Below, piece after piece: positions 10,236 to 22,760 of a stretch of 64,000 nt of DNA (the first letter of the stretch is position 1; the number at the start of each line of letters is the position of its first letter). The position numbers and the translations under genes were made by a program. The DNA comes from Zingiber officinale. Lineage: Eukaryota; Streptophyta; Magnoliopsida; Zingiberales; Zingiberaceae. The stretch lies in the NCBI RefSeq assembly GCF_018446385.1, contig NC_055996.1, positions 52,126,365 to 52,190,364 of the forward strand, given 5' to 3'. The notes under the pieces are model-generated. The model saw nothing but the letters and a program-made list of their open reading frames with translations, searched no databases and was not told where the DNA came from.

Positions 10236-13200
10236 CTATTCTACCCAACACATTCCTATTTGCCTTCTAAGTGCACTGAACTCAAGTTCAGGTAGGGGTT
10301 TAGTGAAAATGTCAGCTAGGTTTGACTTGGACTCAACATAGCTAAGTACAATTTCACCCTTAGTCACATGATCTCTTACAAAATGGTGTTTTACCTCTAT
10401 GTGTTTGGTCCTGGAGTGGTGAATTGAATTTTTGGTTAAGTTAATTGAACTTATATTGTCAATTAAATTTTTTGTATTTTTGTATTCTAGCTGATAATCT
10501 TTTAGTGTATGCATCATCCACAAAAGTTGGGAGGCACATTCTCCTAGTGCTATGTATTCAGCTTCAGTAGTGGATAGAGCAACACAGTGTTGCTTTCTGC
10601 TTGACCAACTTACTAGGCATTGACCTAGAATTTGGCAGCTCCCACTTGTGCTTTTTCTATCTAACTTGCACCCGGCATAGTCTGAATCAGAGTAGCCAAC
10701 AAGGTCAAGGGTACAAGTTCTAGGGTACCAAAGTCCTACATTTAGGGTGTCCTTAATGTAACTAAGTATCCTTTTAACATATGTTAGGTGTGACTCTTTT
10801 GCACAGGATTGGTATCTTGCGCACATACCTACTGCAAACAAGATATCGGGCCGACTTGCAGTTAGGTAGAGTAGACTACCTATTATACTTCTATAGTACT
10901 TTGGGTCTACTGGTTTTCCATCTGGGTCGGAATCAATATTGCTATTTGTTGCCATTGGAGTATTTATAATTTTTGAGTTTTCCATGCCAAATTTTTTAAT
11001 TAGTTATTTGGCATATTTGGTTTGGTAAATGTAGATTCCATCTTTGGTTTGTTTAATTTGTAAACCTAAGAAGAAATTGAGTTTCCCCACCAAACTCATC
11101 TCAAATTCGTTTTCCATTAGATTAACAAATTCTTTTAACAGTTTAGTGTTGGTTGAGCCAAAAATTATGTCGTCAACATAGATTTGGGCAACAAAAATAT
11201 CTTTTTCTATTGTTTTGATGAATAGAGTCTGGTCTATTTGACCTTGGTTAAAGCCCTTGGATATTAGGTAATTAGATAACCATTCATGCCATGCCCTAGG
11301 TGCTTGTTTTAGTCTATATAAGGCCTTTTTTAATCTAAATACATGATTTGCATGATCTAAGTCCTCAAAGCCAGGGGTTGACCTACATGTACCTCTTCTT
11401 TAATAAATCCATTCAAAAAGGCTGACTTGACATCCATTTGGTATAATCTAAATCCTTTATGTGCTGCATAAGCTAGCAGCATCCTAATGGATTCGAGTCT
11501 ATCTATTAGTGCATAGGTTTCGTCATAATCTAAACCTTCTACCTGACTGAATCCTTTGGCTACTAGTCTGGCCTTGTTTCTAACTATTTCACCCTGATCA
11601 TCCAATTTGTTCCTAAATACCCATTTGGTGTCAATTATGGACTTATCTATGAGTTTAGGTACAAGTTCCCAGACTTGGTTTCTTTCGAATTGTGCTAGCT
11701 CTTCCTGCATAGCAATGATCCAGTCTGGGTCGGGTAGGGCTTCTTCTATAGTCTTAGGCTCAATCTTTGAAATAAGGCCTATCTGACTCAGGTTTCTATA
11801 TGAGGATCTAGTTCTAACTCCTAAGTTTGGGTCACCCAAAATTTGGTCAGGTGGGTGAGAAGTACATATTCTTGTTGGTCTTATATTTGTGTTAGGATTT
11901 AGTTCCTCTGGTTTACTAGTGTTAAGTTGAATTTCATCGTCTTCTTTAATTCTTGGGTTAATGCCAATATTTTGATCTATATTTGGTAGATTATTTTCTT
12001 CATCAAATATTACATTAGTTGTTTCTTCAACTTTTAAGGTATTGTGATTATAGACTCTATAGGCCCTACTGGTTGTAGAGTACCCTAAAAAGATTCCTTG
12101 GTTTGATTTGAGTGTAAATTTTCCTAGGTAGTCTTTAGTGTTTAAAATATGAACTTTACATCCAAATACTTTTAGGTAGTTTAGGTTGGGAATTTTATTA
12201 TAATAAATTTCATAGGGGGTTTAATTATAAAGTTTGTTAATTAGAATTTAATTTTGAATATAATTTGTCGTATTTATTGCTTCAGCCCAAAATTGATGAT
12301 TTAGATTATATTCGTTTAGCATGATTCTAGCGGCTTCTTGTAAGGTTCTATTTTTCCGTTCTACTAGCCCGTTCTGTTGGGGGGGTTCTAGGGCATGAAA
12401 ATTCGTGTTTGTATCCGTTGGTTTTACAAAATTGGATAAATCTATGATTTTCAAATTCCCCATGATCACTTCTAATCCTTTTAATTTTAGTATCTTTTTC
12501 ATTTTCTATTAATTTACAAAAATTGCTAAAGACTTCAAAAGTTTCATCTTTTGTTTTTAGAAATTTTACCCAGGTGAACCTGGAGTAGTCATCAATTATA
12601 ACTAAGCAATACTGGTTCTTGCTTAGTGACTTGGTTCCATGTGAATCAAATAGATCTAGGTGAAGGAGCTCAAGTAAGGAGTTGGCTCTTTCTAGATTGG
12701 TTGACTTGTGGGTTGACTTGGTTTGTTTTCCTTGTTGACAGGGATGGCAAATTGTATTTTCTAGATTTCTTAATTTTGGCAATCCTCTGACTAAGCCGTT
12801 TTGACTCATTTTCAAAATGAGTCTAATATTAGTGTGACGTAGTCTTCTGTGCCATAAGTTGGTTTCCTCTTGTTGTGTCAAGAGACACTTTATTGAGGGT
12901 AGGTCAATTGTATAGATGTTATTTTTCCTAAGCCCTTTAAATCTGATTTTGGGGTTGTCAACGTTTTCAATTAAGCATCTAGAATTATCAAAGGTAACTA
13001 AGTATCCACTATCACATAGCTGGCTAATACTCAATAGATTGAAATTAAAATTTTCAACTAATAGAACTTTTTGAATGACAAAATTGGAGTCAAGTTCGAT
13101 ATTACCTCTTCCGATTACCTTAAGTTTACCGTCGTTGCCGAACACAACTGACCCTAGGTTCTTCAGTTTGAGCTTAGTGAACTTCAACCTATCTCCAGTC

Positions 13201-13241
13201 ATATGTCTGGAGAATCCACTATCTATCATCCATTGATCCAA
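10236..13241 (-). pseudogene. SIRE-like copia pol: protease, integrase, RT and RNase H with frameshifts
   Basis: The copia order can be followed across several frames. First come the protease/pre-integrase part (WMIDSGFSRHMTG near 13220) and the zinc-binding HRRLRHTN...CHPCQQGK. The integrase core follows (LLHLDLFDSHG, IIDDYSRFTW, then LVERKNRTLQEAAR). RT has [34 protein letters not shown] and the catalytic YVDD encoded at 11180-11169. RNase H has ALSTTEAEYIALGECASQ and ADIFTKPLPE (10236-10985). Breaks seen are a frameshift at a C/G homopolymer near 12380, a frameshift near 11380 and an in-frame TAA near 11006. The enzymes would copy and integrate the element's RNA. This copy is inactive. Confidence 0.85.
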
Positions 13242-13319
13242 TTCCTACACATAAAGTAGTTGATTTGGATTTAATGGATTAAAAGATAGTTTGATTGAAA
13301 TAAGCTCTCTACTCGTACT

Positions 13320-14060
13320 AGGTTTTCAATAGTAGGTTAGTTAATTTGAAAAATATTTTAAGTTGATACAAATTTATTTAAGTTTGACAAATAATTTAAG
13401 TTAATTAATTTTTTAAAAAAAGATAATTTAAGTTAATTAATTTTGAAAAAAAAATAATTTAAGTTAATTAATTTTGAAAAAATAATTTTAAGTTAATTAA
13501 ATTTTGAAAAATAATTTTGAGTTAATTAAATTTTGAAAAATAATTTAAGTTAATTAATTTTAAAAAAATTAATTTAAGTTAATTAATTTTGAAAAAATAA
13601 TTTAAGTTAATTAATTTTGAAAAATAATTTAAGTTAATTAAATTTAAAAAAATAATTTTAAGTTAATTAAGTTTTGAAAAATAATTGAAGTTAATTAAGT
13701 TTTGAAAAATAATTTTCAGTTAATTAAGATTTGAAAAATAATTTTAAGTTAATTAAGTTTTGAAAAATAATTTTAAATTAATTAAGTTAAAAAAATTGAA
13801 GTTAATTAAGTTTTGAAAAAATAATTTTAAGTTAATTAAGTTTTTTAAAAAAATTGAAGTTAATTAAGTTTTGAAAAAATAATTTTAAGTTAATTAAGTT
13901 TTGAAAAACAATTTTAAGTTAATTAAGTTTTGAATTAATTTTAATTATGAATTTAATTTTGAATTAATTTTAATTATGAATTTAATTTTGAATTAATTTT
14001 AATTACGAAATTAATTTTGAATTAATTACTAATTTAATTAATTTTAATTACGAATTTAAT
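13320..14060. repeat. AT-rich minisatellite inside the SIRE-like element
   Basis: About 20 or more units of the form AAGTTAATTAAGTTTTGAA with spacers of AAAATAATTTT, at about 30-bp spacing, grade into TTTGAATTAATTTTAATTA repeats near 13940-14060. The block separates the gag linker from the protease. A comparable AT-rich block sits at the same element position in the two plus-strand copies (about 19900-20160 and 36300-36570). Confidence 0.85.
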
Positions 14061-14873
14061 TTTGAATTTAGTTTTATTTTTCTTAGTCATCTCACACGAT
14101 CTAAATTTTCAATCAGGTAATCCTACAATATATGTGAGATGAATTAAGTTTAATTTTAGAGTTTGGTTTAACTTTGTGTTAGATTCAGGTTTAGCTTTGG
14201 GTTCAACAAGTAGGCGTTCTTTGGATAAACTTCTGGGCTATGGTGAGTCACAAGGACATCATTAAAGTAACCATGCCTTCGAGGTTTTCCAAATAGTCCT
14301 ACCCATTGAACTTAATACAAAACCTTGATCTAACTAGTTATGATCCATAAATGGTAGCTTCGGTCAGTTCCACTTAGCCAAATGCACCAAGTCGAAGCCA
14401 TATCTTCTTAGACATGCGATGACTAAGTTTCCCCAACGTACTATCATCCAATACTTCACCAGTACCGTGGGTCAAGTTAAACCTAGCCCATTTTAATCTA
14501 ACCTTAATTACTCGGTCGGGTAGTCTACTCTTGTTTACCCTTATCGGGTGGATTAATTTCGGAGGTGCCAGCTATTCTGGAGCCTTCCTTTGGATTTTGA
14601 TTTAGTTTGAATTTAATTTGATTTTATTTGAATTTAATTTTAATTTAAGTTAATTTGAATTTAATTTTTATTTCAATTTAATTCGAATCTAGTTTTATTT
14701 TTATTATTTCTTTTAGCTCCCCCTAGATCATAGCCTCGATATGGTTTATCGAGATAATGTATTTGATCCTTAGGGACACAATATTGTCCAAGTCCAACTT
14801 GATTGATTGGGTTGGACTTGGGGACCCATGCTTGGATCATTTTTCTATTTGTTCTTTGTATAAGTGATAAATA
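14061..14873 (-). other. Linker of SIRE-like element between gag and the AT-rich block
   Basis: There is no intact ORF. The phrase around 14330-14420 (CCACTTAGCCAAATGCACCA) has counterparts in the plus-strand copies near 19595 and 36005, so this is a conserved but non-coding or heavily decayed part of the family. Confidence 0.5.
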
Positions 14874-16358
14874 TTATTTATATTTCTTTTTCAATTTGAA
14901 TCCTAGTCCAGTTCTATTGTAAATTGCCCTTTCTGTTCCAAGAAGTAGGTCAAGGTTCTTGGAACCCAAAGAGAATCGTTCTAATGTTTTCTCCAGATCC
15001 TTGACCTGAGTTTTCAGGTTGGAATTCTCTTCCTCAAGTTTTTGGGCTTGAGTCGAGTTTCCAGTCTGAACTGGTTCAGTCAAAGATTCGGAGTTAGTCA
15101 CTTCTTTAAGGACAGCTACTTCCTTTAGAAGTGACTTAATTCTAAGATTAGACTTAGCTAATTTTCGTAACAAATAATTAACTAGGTTGTTAAGTTGAGG
15201 GATACTTACAGAGGGATCGGGCCCTTCGGAAACGGATACGGATCCATGGCTTCTTTCCGATTCTACTTCCGACTAGCTCTCGCTCTCGGACACATCAATC
15301 TGGTCTCGGGCCATCAGGGCAAGAAGGCTCATCTGTTCGAGTTTGTCGTCAGTATCCTCTTCTGAAGATTCTTCAAAGGTTGTTTTTAGTACCTTCTTCT
15401 TTCTTTGCTTCTTTGCATTCTTCTGATTGGGGCAGTTGACCTTGATATGCCCCTTCTGGTTGCATCCGTAGCAGGTCACCTCAAACTTGACCTTCGAGCT
15501 CGGTTGACCCTCCTTTAATTGGACTGCCTTCTTTAGGTCTTTCTTGTTGAAGCCCTTCTTTTTCTTGTAGAGCTTCTTTACTAAGTTCACGAGTTCGGTT
15601 GTTAGTTCGTCCTCTTCGTCGTCTGAGTCGGGTTCTGGTTCCGACTCTGGCTCGGTTCTTCGTCGTGATCTTGGTTCACATGTTCTACTGGTACCTGCAA
15701 ACAAAGCTACACCTTTCTCGGGTGGCTGTGTATTAGTCTGCTCATGAAGTTCAAATTCAGAAAATAGTTCGTCTAATCTAATGGAAGATAATCCTTGGAG
15801 ACTTTGTAGGCATCTACCATTGATGCCCATAATGTGCTCCTCGAAAAAGCATTAAGTGCGTACCTTATGATGTCCCTGTTCTCGACCTTTTGCCCGATCG
15901 CATGGAGGGAGTTTAGTATGTCTTGTATACGAGCATGAAGTTGGTTGGCCGTCTCATCTTCCTGCATTTTTCAAATTATATAATTTATTGAACAAGAGAT
16001 CTCTCTTGCTTACCTTAGTGTCGGAGGTGCCCTCGTGGAGTTCGATCAACTTCTCCCAAAGCTCTTTTGCGCTGGAGAATGATCCAACTCTGTTGAGTTT
16101 CTCCTTGGTCAGTCCGCACTGGAGGGTGCAGGTCGCTCTGGCATCAGCTTCCACCTTCTTGATTAGGGTCGGTTCCCATTTTTCGCAGGGTGTTGGCTTG
16201 CCGTCTTCGTCGGATGACAGTTGTAGTCCGATCTTGATTATCATCCACGTGTCGAACTGTGTCTTGAGGAAGGTTTTCATTCACCCCTTCCAATATCCGA
16301 AGTCTTCTCCAGAGAAAAGTGGGGGGCGAACGGTGCTGAAACCTTCTTGTTGGGTCAT
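14874..16358 (-). pseudogene. SIRE-like copia gag with zinc knuckle and coiled-coil extension
   Basis: The start ATG is at 16358 (MTQQEGFSTV...PLFSGEDFGYW), followed after an in-frame TGA near 16283 by a UBN2-type gag (GLTKEKLNRVGSFSSAKELW). Two small frameshifts (near 15960 and 15830) divide it into overlapping reading frames. An acidic Glu/Asp-Ser stretch and one CCHC zinc knuckle (CYGCNQKGHIKVNC, near 15480-15440) follow, then a coiled-coil segment (LEEENSNLKTQVKDLEKTLE, near 15030). Gag forms the virus-like particle and binds the element's RNA. The frame is broken, so no full product is expected. Confidence 0.82.
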
Positions 16359-16591
16359 TAGCAATATGCAACAACAAAAAATAAAAATATCTCAAGACTA
16401 GGTCTTGGATTAGTAGTGCGGGAAATAAAGTTAAGAATTTATGAACTCGAGTGGTGTTGCACCAGTCTCGAGCAAAATCTTATTCGAAAAATTAATTAGA
16501 ATATAGCTATTAAGCTAATTCTAATTGACTCCGTAAAAACTAAAAATACCACGAAAAAAAATTGTGTGATTGGTGGTTGCACCAGATCAAT

Positions 16592-16613
16592 ACGTCCCCG
16601 CTCTGATACCAAT
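16592..16613 (-). promoter_or_regulatory. Primer-binding site (tRNA-iMet type) of SIRE-like element
   Basis: On the minus strand ATTGGTATCAGAGCGGGG follows directly after the LTR end ...CCAACA. TGGTATCAGAGC is the standard plant initiator-Met tRNA complement. Confidence 0.88.
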
Positions 16614-18066
16614 TGTTGGATCGAAAGGCTAGAGGGGGTGAATAGCGCTCGTGGCTTTCACTCTTTTCGAATTCGTAAAACTATCGAGTTATAAAGCAGC
16701 GGAAATAAATAAATAAAACAATCAACACACAGAAGCACACCAAGATTTACTTGGTTCGGAGCCTAGGGCGACTCCTACTCCAAGGCCCACGCTCGTTGAG
16801 CATTTACGTTGGGCAACAACTATAATCACGAAAGAGTATTACAAACTAAGTACAATTATGAACTGAAATAAACTTTATAAAGTCAACAACTAGATTGAAA
16901 CTGAAGCTCCGGGTATCGGGATGTTGTTGCAGCACTTCGGGATTGTCTCGTAGGCAGCTTGCAGCGTAAGGATTGCTTAGAATTCGTTGCCCCAAGCTGC
17001 TGGTCGAAGTCCCCTTTTAAACAGTGCTTGGAGGCGCCTCTAGGCCGCCGAGTCGCACGCGTGGATCAGCTCTAATCTGGTCGCACCTTGTCCCACTGAA
17101 GGCGCCTCCAAGCTGCTCCAAGGCGCCTCCAAGCTGCTCCAAGGCGCCTCCAACGCCTGGTCCAAGGTGCCTCTAGTGACCTCCAAGGCGCCTCCAGCGT
17201 CTCGGGACAGCTGGCTTCGGCTAGCACCCGAGGCGCCTCCAAGCCTGTCCGAGGCGCCTCCAAGCCGCCGAGTCGCATGCGTGGATCAGCTCTGATCTGG
17301 TCGCACCTTATCCCATTGAAGGTGCCTCCAAGCTGCTCCAAGGCGCCTCCAATGCCTGGTCCAAGGCGCCTCCAGTGATCTCCGAGGCGCCTTCAGCGTC
17401 TCGGGATAGCTGGCTTCGGCTAGCACCCGAGGCGCCTCCAAGCCCCATGGAGGCGCCTCGGATACTGTTCATCCGAGGTTAAAGATGCTCCTTTGTTCCT
17501 GCAAATTATGTTAGTCTCAAACACAAACCCTGCAAAACAAAGTTAGCGCATGGATAATATGATAAATATACTTGACAGTCATTGGACTGTCCGGGTCTGA
17601 CTTCGGATTTCCAACCGGAAACCTTAGGTCGACCCGACGCCTACTGTTCCCTCTACGGGGAACGCGTCCTCACCTACTCCACTCAAGAGATTTACCTGAT
17701 ACCAGTGCGATCCTCCAGATCGACTGACTTTTGCTCAGCGTTCGAAGCTTCCGGACTTTCTGCTGGACTTCCGCTTCCCGGCTGGTCCAATCTTTCACCT
17801 GGTTCGCGACACCAAGACTTTCCACCTAGGGTTACCCCCTCTAGGACTTTTGCCTGAAGCTCTCGACCCGCCAAGACTTTCCGCATAGGGTTACCGGCCC
17901 CTATGACCTAGGGTTACCACCCCTAGGGTTTTCCACCTGCCTAACCGCAGCTAGGACTTTCCTGAAACACTCAATTAAGTGCATTAGATCACAAAACAAC
18001 TTAACTTTGAATTCCTTTGCCATTATCAAAACAATGGTCAATCGTCGGATGCTTCCCACACCAATA
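16614..18066 (-). repeat. 5' LTR of SIRE-like element (1453 bp)
   Basis: Bounded by TGTTGG at 16614 and CCAATA at 18066, a 6-bp terminal inverted repeat with one transition. It is followed at once by the PBS to the left. It contains an internal duplication of about 220 bp (about 17041-17262 and 17263-17460) rich in GAGGCGCCTCCA, whereas the left LTR has one copy. Confidence 0.9.
17030..17460. repeat. GGCGCC-rich tandem block in LTR
   Basis: The palindrome-bearing motif AGGCGCCTCCA recurs roughly a dozen times at short, irregular spacing, within a larger duplicated unit that begins GCCGCCGAGTCGCA(C/T)GCGTGG (17045 and 17266). The left LTR block (8025-8255) has a single unit. Confidence 0.85.
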
Positions 18067-20374
18067 GAATCCGCTAGTCAGCTCCACGCGAGGATAAAAG
18101 ACATCCTCAACGAATTTCAGATAATCGACCATCAGATGTAGAATCGAGACCTGATAAGTTATGCTTTAAACATCTTCCCTCGAAATGCATTGTGGGCATC
18201 CATCGTGGATACCTAAAAAATCTTGAGGAATTTATCTAAACTAAAATTAGATGAACTTTGTTGTGAATTAGAGCTACACGAACAAACTAACGCCAAATCT
18301 GAGAAAGGTATTGCTCTTATTACAGGAACATCAAAAGAAAAATCCATAACTAAACTAGAACATGAAGTTGAGTCTGACCCAGACCCAAATGATGAAGAAT
18401 ACCTGGTGAACCTGGTAAAAAATATTTTCACTAGGAGAAAGAAGAACTTCACTAAAAAGGACCTACAGAAGGTCAACTCCACTTTAAATTCCAACAACAA
18501 AACAAACTTTACATGCTTTGGATGCAACAAGAAGGAACATTACAAGAACGACTGCCCAAAGTTTAAAAAGAAGAAAGCCCTCAAAGCAACTTGGGATGAA
18601 TCATCCGCAAAGGATTCGGATGGCAATGAACCAAAGCACACCAACTACCTCCCACTGATGGCATACAGACCAGAATCAGAAAGCGAATCGGAAGACGAGT
18701 CTGAACCAGAATCAAGCCACAAGTCTGCACTCGTTTCTGATGGTTTCGATGAGGTACAATCTATTTTAAGCAAAAAGGTTTTTTAAAATTATTGCATGCT
18801 TACATAAGAAATTGATTGTATCAGAAGATCAAATAAATGAACTAACCCAAGAAAATAAAATACTTAATAAACAACTAAATTCAAACTCCACAACTAAGCC
18901 AATTTAACTTGAAATCCTAACTCAAGTCGCACATCTTGTGGAGGCTAATTCTAGATTGAAAAGAGAAATACTTTAACTAAAACAACTACTAAAAAATTTC
19001 ATAACTAGTTCTAAGTATCTTGATATGATACTTGGATAACAAAGAGCTTATAATAAGTCCACACTCAGATACAAGTCCAACTCAACCAACAAAACCTTTG
19101 TATCTTTAGTCAATCAACATAAAAATCAAACCAAAGCTTGGGTTCCGAAAGCGTACTTAACCACACAAATAGGAATCAATCAATACTATGTACCTGAGAA
19201 TAAAATACACTATCTAAAACCAAATAAATCAATATTAATCTCAAAAATTAAACCCTATAAGCTAAATTCCGTAATGTTAACCAAAGGAACAACTAAAGCT
19301 AAATTAAATAAAAACAAAATTAATCTAAACTCAAACTATAACCAAATCTATTATAACTATAAAGCAAATCAACACAAACCCAAAACCTAAAACTCAAGTC
19401 CAATAATTCAAGGGAGGCTCTAAACTAGTTGGCACCTCTAAAATCATTAACTTACCTAAGAGAGTAATTATACTAGCCTAAAAAGGAATAAAAGTTTAAC
19501 TTGATAAACGATACTGGTGAAGTTTTAGATGATAGTAGGTTAGGAAACTCTGCCTATGTATGCCTAGGAAGATATGACTTCGACCTGGTGTATTTGACTT
19601 AGTGGAACTAACTGAAGTTACCCCTTACAAATCCTAACTAGTTAGACCAGAGGTTTGTATTAAATTCAGTGGATGGAACTATTTGAAAATTTTTGATGGT
19701 GTGGTTATTCTAATAATGTCCAAGTGACTCACCACATCTTAAATGTTTATCTAAAGAATCTCTATTTGTTAAAAATAAAGCTAAACTTGAATCTAACACA
19801 AAGTTAAATCTAATCCTAAAATTCAACTTGATTCATCTCACAAAATTATATGATTCCCTAATTAAAAATGTAAATCGAGTGAGATGATTAATGATCCACA
19901 ATAAAATTAAATTAAAAATTTAAATTTAAATTAAATTAAATTTAAAAATTTAAAATAAGTTAATTTAAAATTAAAAATTAAATTAAAATTAAAAATAATT
20001 TAAATTAAATATTAAAATTAAAATTAAATTAAAGTTAAGTTAAATTAAAATTTAAATTTTAAATCAAATCAAATTAAATTAAAATGAAAATAAAAATAAA
20101 AATTAAGTTAAATTAAAATAAAAATAAAAAAATTGAATTGAATCAAAATGAATTAAATTAATAATGACTTCCACCTTTTATAGGAAACCATGTGGATATT
20201 GAACAGTAATTATTCTACACACATGACTGGGAATTATACCAAATTCACTTAACTCACATACAAAAGCTTAGGAATGATTGCTTTTGGAAATAATGACAAA
20301 CTTAAGGTAATTGGAATAGGTGATATCGAACTCAAAACTGACTTTATTTTTACAAAGGTATTACTTGTTGATCC
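18067..20374 (+). mobile_element. SIRE-like copia fragment (block copy A): gag to protease, decayed
   Basis: It starts mid-gag (SASQLHARIKDILNEF). The best gag frame is 18223-18786, with the zinc knuckle CFGCNKKEHYKNDC at about 18511-18552 and an acidic tail (SESESEDESEPESS). It continues as decayed coiled coil (to about 19060), the phrase KAWVPKAYL (about 19133), an AT-rich block (about 19900-20160) and a protease remnant (HMTGNYTKFT, then LKVIGIGDIELKTDF; 20190-20370). The usual DSG of the protease reads NSN here, so the catalytic Asp is lost. The fragment stops at 20374, where a solo LTR-like unit begins. It is about 95% identical by eye to 34480-36786. Confidence 0.8.
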
Positions 20375-22266
20375 TGTCTAAAATCTACGAAGATGAGCAC
20401 TGGTTCTTATGAATGACGATGACCTCCGATAAAGATGAACTCCCAAAGATCCGAAGAAACTCCTCAATGCTCTTGCGCACAGTGAGACGAGACAACAAAG
20501 CATTAGTGACCTAAGACCGGGGTGGGGATCCCTAACTAAGCCCTCTGACGCTCAAGTCAGTTCCTCTCAAAGGTGGAAGAAGAAGAAGAATAATAACTGA
20601 AGTGAAACAGAGTTTAGATGCTAGAACTTGCGTACCATGCCAACGGAGAGGATCCCCCCTTTTATACTACCTCACGTTACCTCCATAGTCGTGAAGTGGT
20701 CCCCGGTTCGTTAGGGTTTGTTAGGAGATGAAGTCATCTTCTATACTTCGTGCAATAATCCTTTGAGAAATCTTTTCTGTACCCTAAATGTACCCATTTT
20801 GACGTTTATGACTTGTATTTATAATGGGAATACGTCATTATAACTAAAGAAGCTTCTAGAAGATATTTCTCGCCAAATATTCTGTTGAGCATGTCTCGGC
20901 CGATCATTCAAGTCGGTCGTATGTTAGGAATACTCTTTGTTGAACATGTCTTAGCTAATCGTTCAAGTCGGTCGTATATACTATTAAAAATACCTCTTGT
21001 TGAATATGTCTCGATCGATCGTTCAAGCCGGTCATATGTTAAGAACACTCTTCATTGAATATGTCTTGTCTGGTCATTCCCGCCGGCCATATATTAGGAA
21101 TGTATCATAAGGCTAAGTGACTTTATGCTTAAGCGGGTTTTCCAGCCCGGTCAAACATATATGAGCGTGTGGGTGCTCGCTCGGCCTGCAGTCGGCCGGT
21201 AATATGCTAGAAGTCACACAAAAGGCTAAGTACCTTTATATTCGAACGAGTTTTGCTCGACCGAGAATATATGAGCACGTGGACGCTCGCTGGGCCTTCG
21301 GTCGACCGATAATAGGCTAAAAGTAAGACAAAAGGCTAAGTGTCTTTATGCTCGGGCGAGCTTTGCCCGACTAAGCATATATGAGCACATGGACGCTCGC
21401 TCGGCCTTCGGTCGGTCAGTAAAATGTTGAGAATCATATAGAAGGCTAAATATTTTTATGCTCGGGCGGGCTATACAGCCCAGTCGAACATATATGAGCA
21501 CGTGGGTGCTCGCTCATCCTGCGGTCGGTCGGTAATAGGCTAGAAGTCACAAAAAATGCTAAGTGTCTTTATGCTTAAGCGGACTTTGTCCGACCGAGCA
21601 TATATGAACACGTGGACGTTCGCTTGGCCTTCGGTCGGCCAGTAATATGTTGAGAGTCATATACAACACTAAATGCCTTTATGCTCGGGCGGGAATTACA
21701 TCCCGGTCGAACATATATGAGTACGTGGGTGCTCGCTTGACCTACAATCGATCGGTAATATGTTGAGAATTATATACAAGGCTAAATACATTTATACTCG
21801 GGCGGGCTTTACAACCCAATCGAATATATATGAGCACCTGGGTGTTCGCTCGGCCTGCGGTCGGCTGATAATATACTGAGAATCATATACAAGGTTAAAT
21901 GTATTTATTCTCGGGCGGACTTTACAGTTCGGTCGAAGATATGTGAGCACGTGGGTGCTCGCTCGGCCTGCGGTTGGCCGGTAATATGCTGAAAATCATA
22001 TATAAGGCTAAGTGCCTTTATACTCGGGCGAGCTTTACCCGGTTGAGCATATATGAGCATGTGGGTGCCCGCTCAGCCTGTGATCCACCGACTATATACC
22101 TTCCCTATCTTTCTTGACCTAAACCTTTCCTTCACTCGCCCGGCCGATCTATCATAACTCGTATCACTAGCCACCCACTCAAGTATAGTCGAAGGAGGTA
22201 TAGCCGACTGACTAGACCTAAGTCTATTTTTGCCCTTTTGATATTTATTGTAGTGATCCCGTGACA
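20375..22266 (-). repeat. 1892-bp LTR (copy A) of a Tat-like gypsy element
   Basis: Bounded by TGTCTAAAATC (20375) and ...CCCGTGACA (22266), giving TGTC...GACA termini. On the minus strand a purine tract TATAGAGGG lies directly before TGTCACGGGATC. This identifies a minus-strand 3' LTR with internal sequence to the right. It includes 60-bp-scale repeats (about 20880-21100) and nine 111-bp repeats. Copy B at 36787-38678 has the same length. The Tat assignment rests on the antisense ORF beside it and is an inference. No RT or other pol domain remains. Confidence 0.7.
21111..22075. repeat. 111-bp tandem repeats within LTR copy A
   Basis: Nine units begin with AAGGCTAAGT-like phrases near 21113, 21224, 21331, 21443, 21557, 21666, 21778, 21890 and 22003. 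Each contains TTTATGCTCGGGCGGGCTTT, a CATATATGAGCACGTGG core (with a CACGTG E/G-box) and CTCGCTCGGCCTGCGGTCGG. The same array is present in copy B (about 37521-38490). Confidence 0.88.
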
Positions 22267-22401
22267 CCCTCTATAGTGATCTCACGACACCTCTAGCACA
22301 TATCTTGTAACCAAGTTAAATAGAGGTGTGATCCTAACTTCTGCAACATCAACCTTTACTCTCTCTTGCTTCACTTTCCTCTAGAGATATTATTGAGAGT
22401 T
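22267..22401 (+). promoter_or_regulatory. Leader region of antisense coiled-coil ORF, copy A
   Basis: It contains a TATA-like TTAAATAG near 22317 and the phrase TTCACTTTCCTCTAG near 22370. Both have counterparts before the ORF at 43314 (TTTAAAAAGG; TTCACTTTCCTTAGG), which suggests a shared promoter and leader family. Confidence 0.4.
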
Positions 22402-22760
22402 ATGGCTTCGGATCTTCCTCTCTAGGATCAACTATTATCGGAGAAGAAAAGTCTTTGGCTGAGGCTATGCAAGCCTTAGATCTACATCATTTGCATTAAA
22501 GAGAGCTAGAGGTATGTCTACTAGCAACTCAGTCTCAAGTTCGATCGGAAGTGACTTTGAGGGACAGCTTATTTGGATTCAAAGCAAAAAATTGAGGAGT
22601 TGGATGATCTGAAAGCTCAACATGTCTCAGAAATAATCGTTTTAATTAGGAAGGTTCATGTAAACATATCTGATCACAAAATTAAAAACCCTAGTCTATG
22701 TGGCTATTATGATATAGCAAAAACCATTAAGACGGTAAATGAATCGAACATACGTGAATA
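22402..22760 (+). pseudogene. Decayed coiled-coil ORF beside LTR copy A
   Basis: It begins MASDLPL and hits TAG after seven codons. Further segments suggest heptad-rich protein (QLLSEKKSL; SKQKIEELDDLKAQHVSEII at 22576-22637). Its position, reading away from the 3' LTR and antisense to the element, matches that of antisense ORFs in Tat-lineage elements. No known domain was recognised. It is broken in both block copies. Confidence 0.45.

Larger units (their letters stand above)
7816..18066 (-). mobile_element. SIRE-like Ty1/copia retrotransposon, nearly full length but decayed
   Basis: The 5' LTR is at the right (16614-18066), followed leftward by a tRNA-iMet primer-binding site, gag (16358-14874), an AT-rich repeat block, protease-integrase-RT-RNaseH (13241-10236), a 1.4-kb non-coding tail, a purine tract (minus AAAAAGGGGGAGAT, plus 8859-8872) and a truncated 3' LTR (7816-8858). 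The domain order PR-INT-RT-RH defines Ty1/copia. The phrases [21 protein letters not shown] and the long coiled-coil gag linker are like the SIRE/Maximus lineage. No env-like ORF was found. The element lies in the gag of an older plus-strand SIRE-like copy (18067 onward). Its left LTR lacks the terminal 208 bp, so no target duplication can be read. Confidence 0.85.

Noticed and set aside
21111-22075. Regular 111-bp repeats as a possible CRISPR-like or satellite array
   Set aside because: The repeats are contiguous without unique spacers, lie inside an LTR, and the genome is a plant.
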